From an uncultured Bacteroidales bacterium (lineage in GTDB: Bacteria; Bacteroidota; Bacteroidia; Bacteroidales; UBA932), in the NCBI GenBank assembly GCA_944323445.1, contig CALUSM010000001.1:124001-188000 (forward strand): a stretch of 64,000 nucleotides of DNA. Reading direction: 5' to 3'. The position numbers and the translations under genes are program-made. The number at the start of each line of letters is the position of its first letter. The first letter of the stretch is position 1. Positions 37,384 through 47,068 of the stretch are shown piece after piece. The notes under the pieces were generated by a model that saw nothing but the letters and a program-made list of their open reading frames with translations, ran no database searches and was not told the DNA's origin.

Positions 37384-38643
37384 ATGCGGCTCTTCATAAA
37401 GAATATTAAAAAACTCGTCAATGTGCGGGAGGAGATTCCCTCCGCTCCCCTCCGCGGGAATGAGATGCTCTCCCTGCCGTGCATGGACGGGGCATGGCTG
37501 TTGACCGAGGATGACCGGATAGTCCGTTTCGGCCGCATGCAGGATACGGCCGGAGAGGCTCTGGAGGCGATGGAGATTGCTGCGGACGAGGTGATTGACG
37601 CCGAAGGCAGGATGGTCTTCCCGTCCTACTGCGATTCCCACACTCATCTTGTATATGCCGGCAGCCGGGAGATGGAGTTCATGGATAAGCTGCGCGGCCT
37701 CTCCTATCAGGAGATAGCCCGTCGCGGAGGCGGTATCCTCAATTCCGTGGAGCTGCTGCACAATACTTCCGAGGACGAGCTGCTGCGGCAGACCCTAGTA
37801 AGGGCCTGGGAGATTATCTCCCAGGGTACGGGGGCTGTGGAGATAAAGAGCGGCTACGGCCTGACTGTGGAGGACGAGATGAAGATGCTGCGCGTGGCCC
37901 GCAGGGTGGAGGAGGAGACCCCGCTCAAGGTGCGCACTACATTCCTCGGGGCCCATGCGGTGCCTGCCAGGTATAAGGGGAACCGTGCCGGATATGTGGA
38001 CGAGATTGTCCGTGACATGATACCGGCAGTGGCGGCCGAGGGGCTGGCAGACTACGTGGATATCTTCGTAGAGGAGGGCTTCTTCAGCGTGGAGGATGCC
38101 TGCCGTATATTCGAGACCGCCGCGAAGTACGGAATGGTTCCCAAGGTGCATGCCAACCAGATGAGTTTCTCGGGCGGCGTGCAGGTGGGTGTGCGTTACG
38201 GCGCCGTCTCTGTGGACCATCTGGAGTTCACCGGTCCGGAGGAGTTCAATGCCCTGCAGGACAGCGGCACCATAGCCACTCTGCTGCCCGGTGCGACATT
38301 CTTCCTTGATATGGACTATCCCAAGGCCAAGGATATGCTCGGGTATGACCTGCCTCTGGCCATTGCCTCCAACTATAATCCCGGCTCATGCCCTTCGGGA
38401 GACATGAAGTTCATGATGGCCCTGGCGATGATCAAGATGCGGCTGACTCCCGAGACAGTGCTCAATGCTGCCACGGTCAACGGCGCTTTTGCCATGGGCG
38501 TGGCTGCCGACTACGGCTGCATAGCTCCGGGGAAGAAGGCATCTCTGTTCATAACCAAGATGATACCTTCGTACGAATTTGTTCCGTACAGTTTCACATC
38601 CCAGCTTATAGATACGATTATACTTAACGGCAAGAAATATTAA
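37384..38643 (+). CDS. hutI: Imidazolonepropionase
   Basis: A 419-residue amidohydrolase that opens the imidazolone ring to give N-formimino-glutamate. The metal motif is CDSHTHLVYAGSRE (HxH), with further ligands in TTFLGAHAVPARYKG and VPKVHANQMSF; the late DYPKAKDMLGYDLPLAIASN holds the last conserved residues. Length is normal. It lies 4 bases after hutH. Urocanase (hutU), the enzyme between HutH and HutI, is not in this window. Confidence 0.96.
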   Translation: MRLFIKNIKKLVNVREEIPSAPLRGNEMLSLPCMDGAWLLTEDDRIVRFGRMQDTAGEALEAMEIAADEVIDAEGRMVFPSYCDSHTHLVYAGSREMEFMDKLRGLSYQEIARRGGGILNSVELLHNTSEDELLRQTLVRAWEIISQGTGAVEIKSGYGLTVEDEMKMLRVARRVEEETPLKVRTTFLGAHAVPARYKGNRAGYVDEIVRDMIPAVAAEGLADYVDIFVEEGFFSVEDACRIFETAAKYGMVPKVHANQMSFSGGVQVGVRYGAVSVDHLEFTGPEEFNALQDSGTIATLLPGATFFLDMDYPKAKDMLGYDLPLAIASNYNPGSCPSGDMKFMMALAMIKMRLTPETVLNAATVNGAFAMGVAADYGCIAPGKKASLFITKMIPSYEFVPYSFTSQLIDTIILNGKKY

Positions 38644-38661
38644 ACATTTAAAATACCGACT

Positions 38662-40359
38662 ATGACACGTAAACTTATCGAATGCGTTCCCAATTTCAGC
38701 GAGGGACGCGATATGCAGATTATCAAGCAGATTACCGATGCTGCCGAGAGCGTGGAGGGCGTAAGGCTCCTCGACGTGGACCCGGGCGCGGCCACCAACC
38801 GTACGGTGGTCACTTTTGTCGGCGAGCCCGAGAAGGTGATGGAGGCTGCTTTCCGTGCAGTGAAGAAAGCCTCCGAGGTGATAGACATGAGACATCATCA
38901 CGGTGAGCATCCCCGTATGGGCGCCACCGATGTGTGTCCTCTCGTTCCCATCTCAGGTGTGACCATGGAGGAGTGCGTGGAGTATGCCCGCACCCTGGCC
39001 AAGAGGATAGGCGAAGAGCTCGGGATCCCTGTATTTTGCTATGAGAGCGCTGCTTATACGGAGGAACGCAGGAATCTGGCCGTGTGCCGCAGCGGTGAGT
39101 ACGAGGGCCTGGCCAAGAGGTTCCAGGACGGAGTGAAGCCGGATTTCGGCCCGGCCGTCATCGACGACTACACTGCCCGCACCGGTGCTACTGCAGTAGG
39201 AGCCAGGGACTTTCTTGTAGCCATCAACTACAACCTCAATACCACCTCCACCCGCCGCGCCAATTCCGTAGCCTTTGATGTGCGCGAGAAGGGCCGCAAG
39301 AAGAGAGAGGGGGACCCCATTACCGGAAAGGTCGTAAAGGATGAGAACGGCAATGTGGTCTGGATTCCCGGTACCCTGAAGGGCTGCAAGGCCATCGGCT
39401 GGTACATCGAGGAGTACGGCATCGCGCAGGTGTCAATGAACGTGACAAATATCAATGTGACTCCCGTGCACGTAGCCTTCGATGAGGTATGTGAGAAGGC
39501 TCATGCCCGCGGTCTGAGGGTGACCGGCTCGGAGATTGTCGGTCTTATACCCAAGAGGGTACTTATCGATGCCGGCAAGCACTACCTGGCCAAACAGAAC
39601 CGCTCCTGCGGTATTCCCGAAGAGGATATTATCAGGATAGCCGTAAAGTCCATGGGACTGGACGACCTCAGACCCTTCAACCCCCGCGAGAAGGTGATCG
39701 AGTACATCCTTGAGGACAGCGACAAGTCTTCTAAGCTGGTGGACCTGACAGTCCGCGGTTTCGCTGAGGAGACTTCGCGTGAGTCTCCGGCTCCCGGCGG
39801 CGGTTCCATTTCCGCATACATGGGTTCTCTTGGGGCTGCTCTCGGAGCAATGGTGGCCAACCTGTCCTCCCACAAAAGAGGCTGGGACGATCAGTGTCCA
39901 AAGTTCTCCGAGTGGGCTGAGAAGGGGCAGGAGCTGATGTATGAGCTGCTGCATCTGGTGGATGAGGATACCGCCGCGTTCAACCGCATCATGGACGCCA
40001 TGTCCCTGCCCAAGAAGACCGACGAGGAGAAGGCCGCCCGCGCAGCAGCCATGCAGGATGCTACTCTCTATGCGACTGAGGTGCCTCTGAGAACGATGAA
40101 AGCATCTTTCAAAGTCTTTGAGCTGGTGGAGGCGATGGCTTCCGAAGGCAATCCCAACTCTGTATCAGACGCCGGAGTGGGAGCTCTCGCCGCCCGTTCC
40201 GCAGTCCTCGGAGCATTCCTCAATGTAAAGATCAATGCTGCCGGCCTGAAGGACAGGGAGAAGGCCGATGCACTGGTTGCCGAGGCGGCTGTTATTGCAG
40301 AAGAGGCAGTAAGACAGGAGGCTAGAGTTATAGAGACAGTCAATTCCAAAATAGGCTGA
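38662..40359 (+). CDS. ftcD: Bifunctional glutamate formimidoyltransferase / formimidoyl-THF cyclodeaminase
   Basis: A 565-residue fusion. Residues about 1-180 are the N-terminal and 181-300 the C-terminal formiminotransferase parts (IECVPNFSEGRD, HHHGEHPRMGATDVCP, TGATAVGARDFLVAINYNL). Residues about 350-560 are the cyclodeaminase (SPAPGGGSISAYMGSLGAAL). Together they move the formimino group of N-formimino-glutamate onto tetrahydrofolate and release ammonia, leaving methenyl-THF. A strong terminator follows, closing the hut operon. Confidence 0.95.
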   Translation: MTRKLIECVPNFSEGRDMQIIKQITDAAESVEGVRLLDVDPGAATNRTVVTFVGEPEKVMEAAFRAVKKASEVIDMRHHHGEHPRMGATDVCPLVPISGVTMEECVEYARTLAKRIGEELGIPVFCYESAAYTEERRNLAVCRSGEYEGLAKRFQDGVKPDFGPAVIDDYTARTGATAVGARDFLVAINYNLNTTSTRRANSVAFDVREKGRKKREGDPITGKVVKDENGNVVWIPGTLKGCKAIGWYIEEYGIAQVSMNVTNINVTPVHVAFDEVCEKAHARGLRVTGSEIVGLIPKRVLIDAGKHYLAKQNRSCGIPEEDIIRIAVKSMGLDDLRPFNPREKVIEYILEDSDKSSKLVDLTVRGFAEETSRESPAPGGGSISAYMGSLGAALGAMVANLSSHKRGWDDQCPKFSEWAEKGQELMYELLHLVDEDTAAFNRIMDAMSLPKKTDEEKAARAAAMQDATLYATEVPLRTMKASFKVFELVEAMASEGNPNSVSDAGVGALAARSAVLGAFLNVKINAAGLKDREKADALVAEAAVIAEEAVRQEARVIETVNSKIG

Positions 40360-40372
40360 CAAGTCTGATAAT

Positions 40373-40404
40373 CCCCGTGGCTGAGAGCGGCCGCGGGGAC
40401 TTTT
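40373..40404 (+). terminator. Terminator of the hut operon
   Basis: CCCCGTGGC at 40373-40381 pairs with GCCGCGGGG at 40390-40398 (one wobble), with a TTTT run at 40401-40404. Confidence 0.8.
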
Positions 40405-40432
40405 GAATTTTCCTGCAAAATGTATATTTTTG
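40402..40432 (+). promoter_or_regulatory. Promoter of the fab genes (-33/-7)
   Basis: TTTG at 40402-40405 and TATTTTTG at 40425-40432 stand 19 bases apart, a full consensus Bacteroidota promoter. The -33 box overlaps the T run of the preceding terminator. Transcription should start near 40438, 20 bases before fabH. Confidence 0.75.
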
Positions 40433-40456
40433 CGCGGTTTTAATAATAGAAAGAGT

Positions 40457-41413
40457 ATGAGAATTATAGGAACTGGCAGTGCCCGCCCCTCCAAGGTCGT
40501 GACCAATGCGATGCTGGAAAACTTCCTGGATACCAGCGATGAATGGATTGTAACCCGTACAGGTATCCACGAGAGGCGCGTGATCTCTTCCGAAAGACTG
40601 GAGGACCTGGCCGCCACGGCTGCGCGTAACGCAATGGACAATGCAGGGATAACAGCCGAGCAGGTGGACTTCATCCTCTGTTCCAACGTGGTGAACGAGT
40701 ATGTCACTCCGGGACTGGGCTGTGTGATTCAGGGCATGATAGGTGCCACATGTCCCACGATGGATATAAACTGCGCCTGCACCGGCTTTATCTACGCCCT
40801 TGATGTCGCCGAGGCCTTCCTTGCAACCAAGGACTTGAAGAACATTCTGATTGTCTGCGCCGAGGAACCGGCCCGCATGATGAACTGGCATGACCGCTCC
40901 TCCTGCATCCTCTTCGGAGACGCGGCAGGAGCCGTGGTGGTGACCAAGGGAGATGACCTCAAGGCTATCCGGGTGTCGACCCACTGCAAGGTGGAGGCCC
41001 TCTATCAGAAGCGCAAGCTGCAGCCGACTCCTTTCGTTACCAAGGAGGAGGAGGATACCGAAGGAGTAGTGATGAACGGCCAGGATGTGTTCAAGCTGGC
41101 GGTGTCGTCTTCCATCAGGGACATCGACAAGGTGCTTTCTATGGCCAATATGACAGCCGATGACATCGACCTGTATGTGCTGCATCAGGCAAATGTCCGG
41201 ATTATCGAGTCCATCAGGCATTTCGTCAACCAGGACAAGAGCAAGTTCCCCTTCAACCTCGACCGGTACGGGAACACGTCATCGGCATCGATACCCGCTC
41301 TGCTGGATGATCTTAACAGAGGTAATGAATTAAAAAATGGAGAAATGTTGTTGCTCAGTGCATTCGGAGCCGGATTCACTACCGGGGCATGTATTCTCCG
41401 CTGGTCAATGTAA
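40457..41413 (+). CDS. fabH: Beta-ketoacyl-ACP synthase III
   Basis: Starts fatty-acid chains by condensing acetyl-CoA with malonyl-ACP. ATG 40457 (MRIIGTGSARPSKVV) gives 318 residues; the earlier ATG at 40403 lies before the promoter. The catalytic triad is Cys108 (INCACTGFIYAL), His in LYVLHQANVRIIES and Asn in YGNTSSASIP. It begins fabH-fabF-fabZ-fabG. Confidence 0.96.
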   Translation: MRIIGTGSARPSKVVTNAMLENFLDTSDEWIVTRTGIHERRVISSERLEDLAATAARNAMDNAGITAEQVDFILCSNVVNEYVTPGLGCVIQGMIGATCPTMDINCACTGFIYALDVAEAFLATKDLKNILIVCAEEPARMMNWHDRSSCILFGDAAGAVVVTKGDDLKAIRVSTHCKVEALYQKRKLQPTPFVTKEEEDTEGVVMNGQDVFKLAVSSSIRDIDKVLSMANMTADDIDLYVLHQANVRIIESIRHFVNQDKSKFPFNLDRYGNTSSASIPALLDDLNRGNELKNGEMLLLSAFGAGFTTGACILRWSM

Positions 41414-41424
41414 AATAAAACGAT

Positions 41425-42690
41425 ATGGAAAAAAGAGTAGTAGTGACAGGAATGGGAGTGGTCTCACCTGTCGGAAACAATGTGGAGACTTTCTGGAAGA
41501 ACATTGTCGCCGGTATCTGCGGCATTGATTACATCACCCAGTTCCCCACAGACGGCCTTTCAGTGAAGATTGCAGGTGAGGTTAAGGACTTCAAGCCGGC
41601 GGATTACGGCATCGAGCCCAAGGCTGCCAGGAAGTTCGACCGTTTCAGCCTCTTTGCCTTGGCGGCCGCCAATCAGGCAGTGGCCATGAGCGGGCTGAAA
41701 TCCACCGATGACGAGGATGACGATACTCCGGGAACCGTGCTGGCGGATCGTTTCGGAGTCTATATCGGTTCCGGTATCGGAGGAATGCACTCGTTTGTCA
41801 ACGAGACAGCCAAGATGATTAAGGACGGTCCTCAGTGGATATCCCCTCTGTTCATCCCCACCATGATTGCCAACATAGCTGCCGGCAATGTGGCCATTGC
41901 ACATCATGCAAAGGGCCCCTGCCTGCCCATCGTGACGGCCTGTGCCACGGGTACCCATTCGATAGGAGAGGCCTACAGGGCTATTAAGTTCGGCTATGCC
42001 GATGCCATCATCGCGGGAGGTACCGAGGCTGCAGTTACCCCTCTGGCCATAGGAGGCTTCTCCAACAGCAAGGCCCTATCGCCGGCTGAGGATCCCAATG
42101 CTGCTTCCCTGCCCTTTGATGCCCGCCGTCAGGGTTTTGTTATCGCCGAGGGAGCCGGTGTCGTAGTCCTCGAGGAGTATGAGCACGCCGTTGCCCGCGG
42201 AGCGAAAATCTACGCTGAGTTATGCGGCTACGGCAACACATGTGACGCTTACCATTATACCGCGCCCTGCCCGGACGGCTCGACTCCCGCCAAGGCTTTC
42301 AGGCAGGCCCTGACCGAGGCCCATTACTCTACCTCCGATCTGCTGCACATCAATACGCACGGTACCGGTACCCCTCTGAACGACAAGTCCGAGACAGCGG
42401 CAATCAAGCTTGCCCTCGGTGATTCTGAGGCCCGCCGCGCTATTCTCTGCTCCACCAAGTCCATGACCGGACATGCCCTTGGAGCAGCCGGAGGTATCGA
42501 GGCAGTTGCTGCTGTCATGGCCCTTCACGACGGCATAGTGCCTCCCACAATCCATTATGAGGTGCCCGATCCTGAGTGCGACCTGGACGTGAATCCCAAC
42601 AGCGCCCGCGAGGCGAAACTGACCATGGCTCTGTCCTCGTCCCTCGGATTCGGCGGTCACAACGCCGTCCTTGCATTCAGGCGTATATGA
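41425..42690 (+). CDS. fabF: Beta-ketoacyl-ACP synthase II
   Basis: A 421-residue thiolase-fold enzyme for chain elongation. Catalytic residues: Cys in VTACATGTHSIGEAY, His in HINTHGTGTPLND and His in STKSMTGHALGAAGG. VTGMGVVSPVG at the start and SSLGFGGHNAVLAF at the end are normal. A short acidic insert (STDDEDDDTPGT, about residues 92-103) is longer than in the textbook enzyme. It follows fabH by 11 bases. Confidence 0.96.
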   Translation: MEKRVVVTGMGVVSPVGNNVETFWKNIVAGICGIDYITQFPTDGLSVKIAGEVKDFKPADYGIEPKAARKFDRFSLFALAAANQAVAMSGLKSTDDEDDDTPGTVLADRFGVYIGSGIGGMHSFVNETAKMIKDGPQWISPLFIPTMIANIAAGNVAIAHHAKGPCLPIVTACATGTHSIGEAYRAIKFGYADAIIAGGTEAAVTPLAIGGFSNSKALSPAEDPNAASLPFDARRQGFVIAEGAGVVVLEEYEHAVARGAKIYAELCGYGNTCDAYHYTAPCPDGSTPAKAFRQALTEAHYSTSDLLHINTHGTGTPLNDKSETAAIKLALGDSEARRAILCSTKSMTGHALGAAGGIEAVAAVMALHDGIVPPTIHYEVPDPECDLDVNPNSAREAKLTMALSSSLGFGGHNAVLAFRRI

Positions 42691-42715
42691 GAATGTACTC
42701 ACTAAACTAAATATT

Positions 42716-43147
42716 ATGGACAGAGAAGAAATAAAGCAATTCCTGCGTCACCGCGAGCCGATGCTCCTGGTGGACGAGATGGAGCTTCAGAATGAAGGGA
42801 CCGAATGTATCGGAAAATACCGTGTAAGGGGCGATGAATTCTTCCTTCAGGGCCATTTCCCCGGTTATCCGGTAGTGCCAGGAGTCATCCTATGCGAGAT
42901 TATGGGACAGTGCAGTTCGCTGCTGATCAAGGATTACCTGGTAGGTCACACTACATTGTTCACGGGTATCGACAAGACCCGTTTCAAACGTCAGGTGCGT
43001 CCCGGCGATACGGTGGAAGTACATGCCCACATCACCAATCACAGGGCCATGCTCTTTTACATTGAGGCCAAGGCCTTCGTCGAGGGTGAGCTTTGTGTGG
43101 AGGCAAACCTCTCATTTGCAGTTATTCCTAACGATAAAGTAAAATAA
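42716..43147 (+). CDS. fabZ: 3-hydroxyacyl-ACP dehydratase (FabZ type)
   Basis: A 143-residue hot-dog fold dehydratase. The start is ATG 42716 (MDREEIKQFLRHREPMLLVD); an upstream ATG at 42671 lies inside fabF. The active-site helix segment is FLQGHFPGYPVVPGVILCE, with the catalytic His in GHFPG and the acidic residue in VILCE. It is 25 bases after fabF and 5 before fabG. Confidence 0.92.
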   Translation: MDREEIKQFLRHREPMLLVDEMELQNEGTECIGKYRVRGDEFFLQGHFPGYPVVPGVILCEIMGQCSSLLIKDYLVGHTTLFTGIDKTRFKRQVRPGDTVEVHAHITNHRAMLFYIEAKAFVEGELCVEANLSFAVIPNDKVK

Positions 43148-43152
43148 GGACT

Positions 43153-43902
43153 ATGTTAGAAGGATTATTAAAAGGGAAAGTGGCCCTGATAACAGGCGCC
43201 GCGCGCGGTATCGGCAAGGCCATCGCCATGAAGCTGGCTTCAGCCGGAGCAGACATCGCTTTCACAGACCTCAGGGAGGATGACAACTTCAGGAATACAG
43301 TGGCTGAGATCTCCGCTCTCGGAGTTCAGTGCCGCGGCTATGCATCCAATGCTGCAGATTTTGCAGAGGCTCATGCCACAGTCAATCAGATTCATGAGGA
43401 TTTCGGCCATATAGATATTCTGGTCAACAATGCCGGTATCACCCGCGACGGCCTTATGATGAGGATGTCCGAGCAGCAGTGGGACAGCGTGATCACTGTC
43501 AACCTCAAGAGCGCGTTCAACTTCACCCATGCACTGACGCCCATCATGGCCCGTCAGAGAGGCGGCAGCATCATTAACATTTCCTCAGTCGTGGGCGTGA
43601 ACGGCAATGCCGGACAGTGCAACTATTCTGCTTCCAAGGCCGGTCTGATCGGTCTCGCCAAGTCAATGGCCAAGGAGATGGGTTCCCGCGGAATCCGCGC
43701 CAACGCCATCGCTCCCGGTTTCATCATCACCGACATGACCAATGCCCTGCCACAGGAGGTGCGTGACGAGTGGAACAAAAAGATTCCCCTCCGCCGCGGC
43801 GGTACACCCGAGGATATAGCCAACGTGGCTCTGTTCCTCGCTTCCGACCTTTCCTCGTATGTGACAGGTCAGGTGATTATCTGCGACGGCGGAATGCTCT
43901 AG
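43153..43902 (+). CDS. fabG: 3-oxoacyl-ACP reductase
   Basis: A 249-residue short-chain dehydrogenase using NADPH. TGAARGIGKAIA is the cofactor loop, NNAGITRD the structural motif, and catalysis uses Ser in INISSVVG and Tyr/Lys in YSASKAG; the C-terminus is YVTGQVIICDGGML. It ends the fab run and converges with the patatin-like gene, overlapping its 3' end by 4 bases. Confidence 0.96.
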   Translation: MLEGLLKGKVALITGAARGIGKAIAMKLASAGADIAFTDLREDDNFRNTVAEISALGVQCRGYASNAADFAEAHATVNQIHEDFGHIDILVNNAGITRDGLMMRMSEQQWDSVITVNLKSAFNFTHALTPIMARQRGGSIINISSVVGVNGNAGQCNYSASKAGLIGLAKSMAKEMGSRGIRANAIAPGFIITDMTNALPQEVRDEWNKKIPLRRGGTPEDIANVALFLASDLSSYVTGQVIICDGGML

Positions 43903-44819
43903 GCGGTGCGGCTTGCCAGAGCCTCCTCCATCTTTATGCGGCCAAGGGAGACTATCTCGTCGTACTTGTAGAACTCCATGGTGGAGTAAGCGTTCTTGGC
44001 GATTCGCACGAGGATATCAGGAGGATACAGCTTGAGTGTCAGGTCCGCGTTTGTCTGAATCATCAGACTCGATGACTGATTGAGGATGGAGACGATACCC
44101 ATATCGTCATCATCCTCTTTTTCTTTTTCCCTTTCATGCGGCAGGCTTGCTTCCACTTTCTCTTTCAGTACTTTGTCGGAAATAGAGTCGACTATCTTCT
44201 CCAGTCTCTGGCGGAGACGGCCTTTTCTCTCTTCCTGCTCCTCTTCGGAATCGGGTTTCTCGACGTAGGGACCGTTGAGGTCCACGGCCACGAGAATGTC
44301 TCCTGGAGTCCGGAGTACACGGTTGACCGGTACCGGATTGACGACTCCTCCGTCTATCAGCAGCATGTCTCCTATGCGGTTGGGGGTGAATATGGAGGGC
44401 ATGGATATAGAGGATCGTATGGCGTCATACAGGCTGCCGCTGTTGAAAATTACTTCCTTGCGGTGCCGGATATCCGTTGCTACGGCGGTAAACGGTATCG
44501 GAAGGCCCTCAATCTGCTTGTCGGGAATGATGCTCTCCAGTTCTCCGATAATCCTGTCTCCCTTGACAAATCCTCCGTTGCCTATGGTGAAGTCCATCAG
44601 ATTGAATACTTTCATCCTGTCTACGGTCTTCATCCATTCCTTAAATGCGCCGAGGCCGCCGGCAGCGTATATACCGCCGACGAGGGCCCCCATGGAGGCC
44701 CCCGCGACGGATGTTATATTGTAGCCGTGTTCTTCCAGGACCTCTATGGCTCCGATGTGCGCCAGACCTCTGGATCCTCCGCTGGCCAGGACGAGGGCTA
44801 CGTTCTTGTTATTCTTCAT
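43899..44819 (-). CDS. Patatin-like phospholipase
   Basis: A 306-residue lipid acyl hydrolase of the RssA/patatin family. The oxyanion loop is ASGGSRGLAHIG (residues 12-23), the nucleophile is in GASMGALVGG, and the catalytic Asp is in LLIDGGVVNPVP. The C-terminal third carries a charged helical region (HEREKEKEDDDD). No signal peptide is seen, so it should act from the cytoplasm. It is the last of four genes on the minus strand, 6 bases after the DNA encoding the 420-residue exported protein. Confidence 0.9.
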   Translation of the reverse strand: MKNNKNVALVLASGGSRGLAHIGAIEVLEEHGYNITSVAGASMGALVGGIYAAGGLGAFKEWMKTVDRMKVFNLMDFTIGNGGFVKGDRIIGELESIIPDKQIEGLPIPFTAVATDIRHRKEVIFNSGSLYDAIRSSISMPSIFTPNRIGDMLLIDGGVVNPVPVNRVLRTPGDILVAVDLNGPYVEKPDSEEEQEERKGRLRQRLEKIVDSISDKVLKEKVEASLPHEREKEKEDDDDMGIVSILNQSSSLMIQTNADLTLKLYPPDILVRIAKNAYSTMEFYKYDEIVSLGRIKMEEALASRTA

Positions 44820-44825
44820 GCCGGT

Positions 44826-46088
44826 TTATTTGATTTCCCTGATGAGCATTCCGGGGGTGAAGTTCATTCCGCTCACTACCTCGAAAGTGGTGGCTGTGAG
44901 CTCAGAACCTTCAGCCTGTTCCTCGGAAGCCATGTAGCGGTTGTCCCAGATTTTGTCAGCCACGGGACGGATGACGCCGCGGCGGTTGTAGCTGACTTTT
45001 CCGGTGACTTCGTCGACTACGGGCACCAGTACCTCATATTTTGACTTTGCAGTCACGCCCTCTTTTTTGCCGATGCGGGCCATGAGTGGCTCCGTGCTGT
45101 ACAGGGGCACTTTCACCTTGAACTGGTCGAATTCCTTCTGCAGCTCCATCACGTTGTTGTCTATGGCGCGTCCACAGACTTTGCGGAATACGTCCTCAGG
45201 GTTGTAGAGACCGCGGAGGACCGGCTTGGCGCTTTTGGCGGTATAGTTGCCGATGAATTTGAGCCTGAATGTGGTGCTGTCGGCCTCGTAGGCGGCTTTC
45301 TTGGCTGCGAGAGCAGTATCGGCGGCGAATAGTGCCATTGACAGGGAGTCCCTGCCGGGCTTGTTATAGTAGTAATGCTCGTAGAAGTAATCGGCTGTCT
45401 GGTCGTTCCAGTCCAGTTGGTACAGGTATGAGTTGATGCGTACGGTGAACCCGGCAATCATGCTGGACACCATGGCTCCCAGTGTGGTGAGGCTGGTCAC
45501 GATGTTGTCATCGCTACCGCTTATTCCGGCTGCGATGCCTCCGATTACGCCGAGAATACCGGTTGCGATGTCAGCGTTCGCCTCATGGTCTACGTAGGTG
45601 ATGTCGTTGACGATGATGAACGTGTTGCTGATCATTTCATAGCCCTTGTCGGCAAGGGCGTCGATGCCTCTCTTGCTCTGTGCGGCTGTCTCGACATCCA
45701 GTGCGGTGGCTCCGTAGAGACCGCGGGACATCACCAGTGACGGGTCGAATCCGCCGGTCTCCTTGTTTCTGAGGAACCATTTGGATACAAGTCTCTTTGC
45801 AATATCGTTGCGTGCCAGATAGTCCTCCACCTCACGCTTCAGGTCATCCTTCTTGCTCGCTGCCGTCACGCACTTGACGCTCAGGTCGTGGTTGTTGTAC
45901 TTGTCCGGAGTCTCGAGGGACATGAATGCCTCTACAATTTCGTCATCCATCTTCTGGTCGGGATGGCTGATCATGAAGGAATACAGTGAGCTTCTGCGGT
46001 ACTGGAGGAGCGAGTCGGTGTTCTGTGCTCCGAGGCTCACGGGCAGCGCGATGGCTGCGGCTATTATTGCAATGTATAGATTTCTCAT
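44826..46088 (-). CDS. Exported protein of unknown family
   Basis: A 420-residue protein with a signal peptide (MRNLYIAIIAAAIALPVSLG). I chose ATG 46088 over an earlier in-frame ATG in the preceding gap. After a helical N-terminal region (about 25-180) comes a Gly-rich hydrophobic stretch (about 180-235; IATGILGVIGGIAAGISG and LGAMVSSMIAGFTVRI) that could enter a membrane. A helical middle and a beta-rich end follow (KYEVLVPVVDEVTGKVSYNR), with a final TFEVVSGMNFTPGMLIRE. I do not recognise the family. Tight spacing to the WG-repeat gene (11 bases) and the patatin gene (6 bases) implies joint action. Confidence 0.7.
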   Translation of the reverse strand: MRNLYIAIIAAAIALPVSLGAQNTDSLLQYRRSSLYSFMISHPDQKMDDEIVEAFMSLETPDKYNNHDLSVKCVTAASKKDDLKREVEDYLARNDIAKRLVSKWFLRNKETGGFDPSLVMSRGLYGATALDVETAAQSKRGIDALADKGYEMISNTFIIVNDITYVDHEANADIATGILGVIGGIAAGISGSDDNIVTSLTTLGAMVSSMIAGFTVRINSYLYQLDWNDQTADYFYEHYYYNKPGRDSLSMALFAADTALAAKKAAYEADSTTFRLKFIGNYTAKSAKPVLRGLYNPEDVFRKVCGRAIDNNVMELQKEFDQFKVKVPLYSTEPLMARIGKKEGVTAKSKYEVLVPVVDEVTGKVSYNRRGVIRPVADKIWDNRYMASEEQAEGSELTATTFEVVSGMNFTPGMLIREIK

Positions 46089-46099
46089 AGCTGTGTGTT

Positions 46100-47065
46100 T
46101 TAAAAGTCCCACATACTTTCGTCCACGGTGTCGAATACGGATACCTTGCCGTTGAAGTCCGTGAAACCGATAACTGTTCCGCCTTTCTCATTGAGCCAGG
46201 CAGTCAGGCCCCGGTCGTCGACCACCCATCTCACCGCTCCGCTCTCGGGACGGAGGAGCAGGGAACCGGGACTTGAGCCGGGTGCGTCCTGCACCATTAC
46301 ATAGATGGCGGGGATGACTTCCTCGCCATTGAGGTTGACATATCCGAAGCGTCCGTTTTTCTTGACCCACGCCAGGCCGTCCCTGAACTCTCCGACGGCT
46401 TGATAGGGGGTGTTTTCCGGGGTCAGGGCATTGCCGTTGCGGTCAATGAGTATCCATGCCCCGTCCTCGAAGGCTGTTCCGCCTTCAGCATCGGGCAGTA
46501 CCATGTCGTTCATTGAGAATGACTCTGAGACACCGAAGATGATATTCTCGCCTATTACCTTGCCCTTGTTGTTGAGGATGGGCATAGTCCTTTTCTGGCG
46601 CTTGATGTCGGTTTTGGTGCGGTTGACCCAGGCCACGCCGTCGATGAAAGGGCCGACCAGGTCGAATCCCCGGTTCAGGTCAGCCTCCGGGTTGTTGAGG
46701 TCGATGAAGCCCCATTGTCCACCGGACATGTACAGTCCTTCCTCGCTGTTCTCGACAGGACCGGTGTAGACGGCGACAGTGCCTTCGCTGCACAGGTCTA
46801 TGTAATCATAGGACGGTTCGATGACGGTGTGTCCGTCGGCGCTTACCACACCCCATTTGAGGAATGTCCCGTCCTGTACGGCAACCAGCCCGAGACCGTC
46901 GGCTGACAGGCTTGCAGCAGCGTACTGGGCTTTGAAGATGGTTTTGCCAGAGGCGTCCTTATATCCCCAGGCCTTGCCGGACTGGAAGGGCACCATGGTC
47001 TGCGCGGCGGCGCTCAGAGGCAGCAGCGCAGCAGCCAGAAACGATAATGCGGATGTTTTTCCCAT
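46100..47065 (-). CDS. Exported WG-repeat protein
   Basis: A 321-residue protein with a signal peptide (about 1-21, SAAAQ). WG-repeat units are visible: GKAWGYKDASGKTIF, FLKWGVVSADGHTVI, GGQWGFIDLNNPEAD, and the later RFGYVNLNGEEVIP. These repeats generally form beta-structures that bind other proteins; many sit outside the cytoplasm. It starts 3 bases after the lipoprotein stop and ends 11 bases before the next gene, so it belongs to the four-gene operon. No catalytic motif is seen. Confidence 0.85.
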   Translation of the reverse strand: MGKTSALSFLAAALLPLSAAAQTMVPFQSGKAWGYKDASGKTIFKAQYAAASLSADGLGLVAVQDGTFLKWGVVSADGHTVIEPSYDYIDLCSEGTVAVYTGPVENSEEGLYMSGGQWGFIDLNNPEADLNRGFDLVGPFIDGVAWVNRTKTDIKRQKRTMPILNNKGKVIGENIIFGVSESFSMNDMVLPDAEGGTAFEDGAWILIDRNGNALTPENTPYQAVGEFRDGLAWVKKNGRFGYVNLNGEEVIPAIYVMVQDAPGSSPGSLLLRPESGAVRWVVDDRGLTAWLNEKGGTVIGFTDFNGKVSVFDTVDESMWDF

Positions 47066-47068
47066 AGC

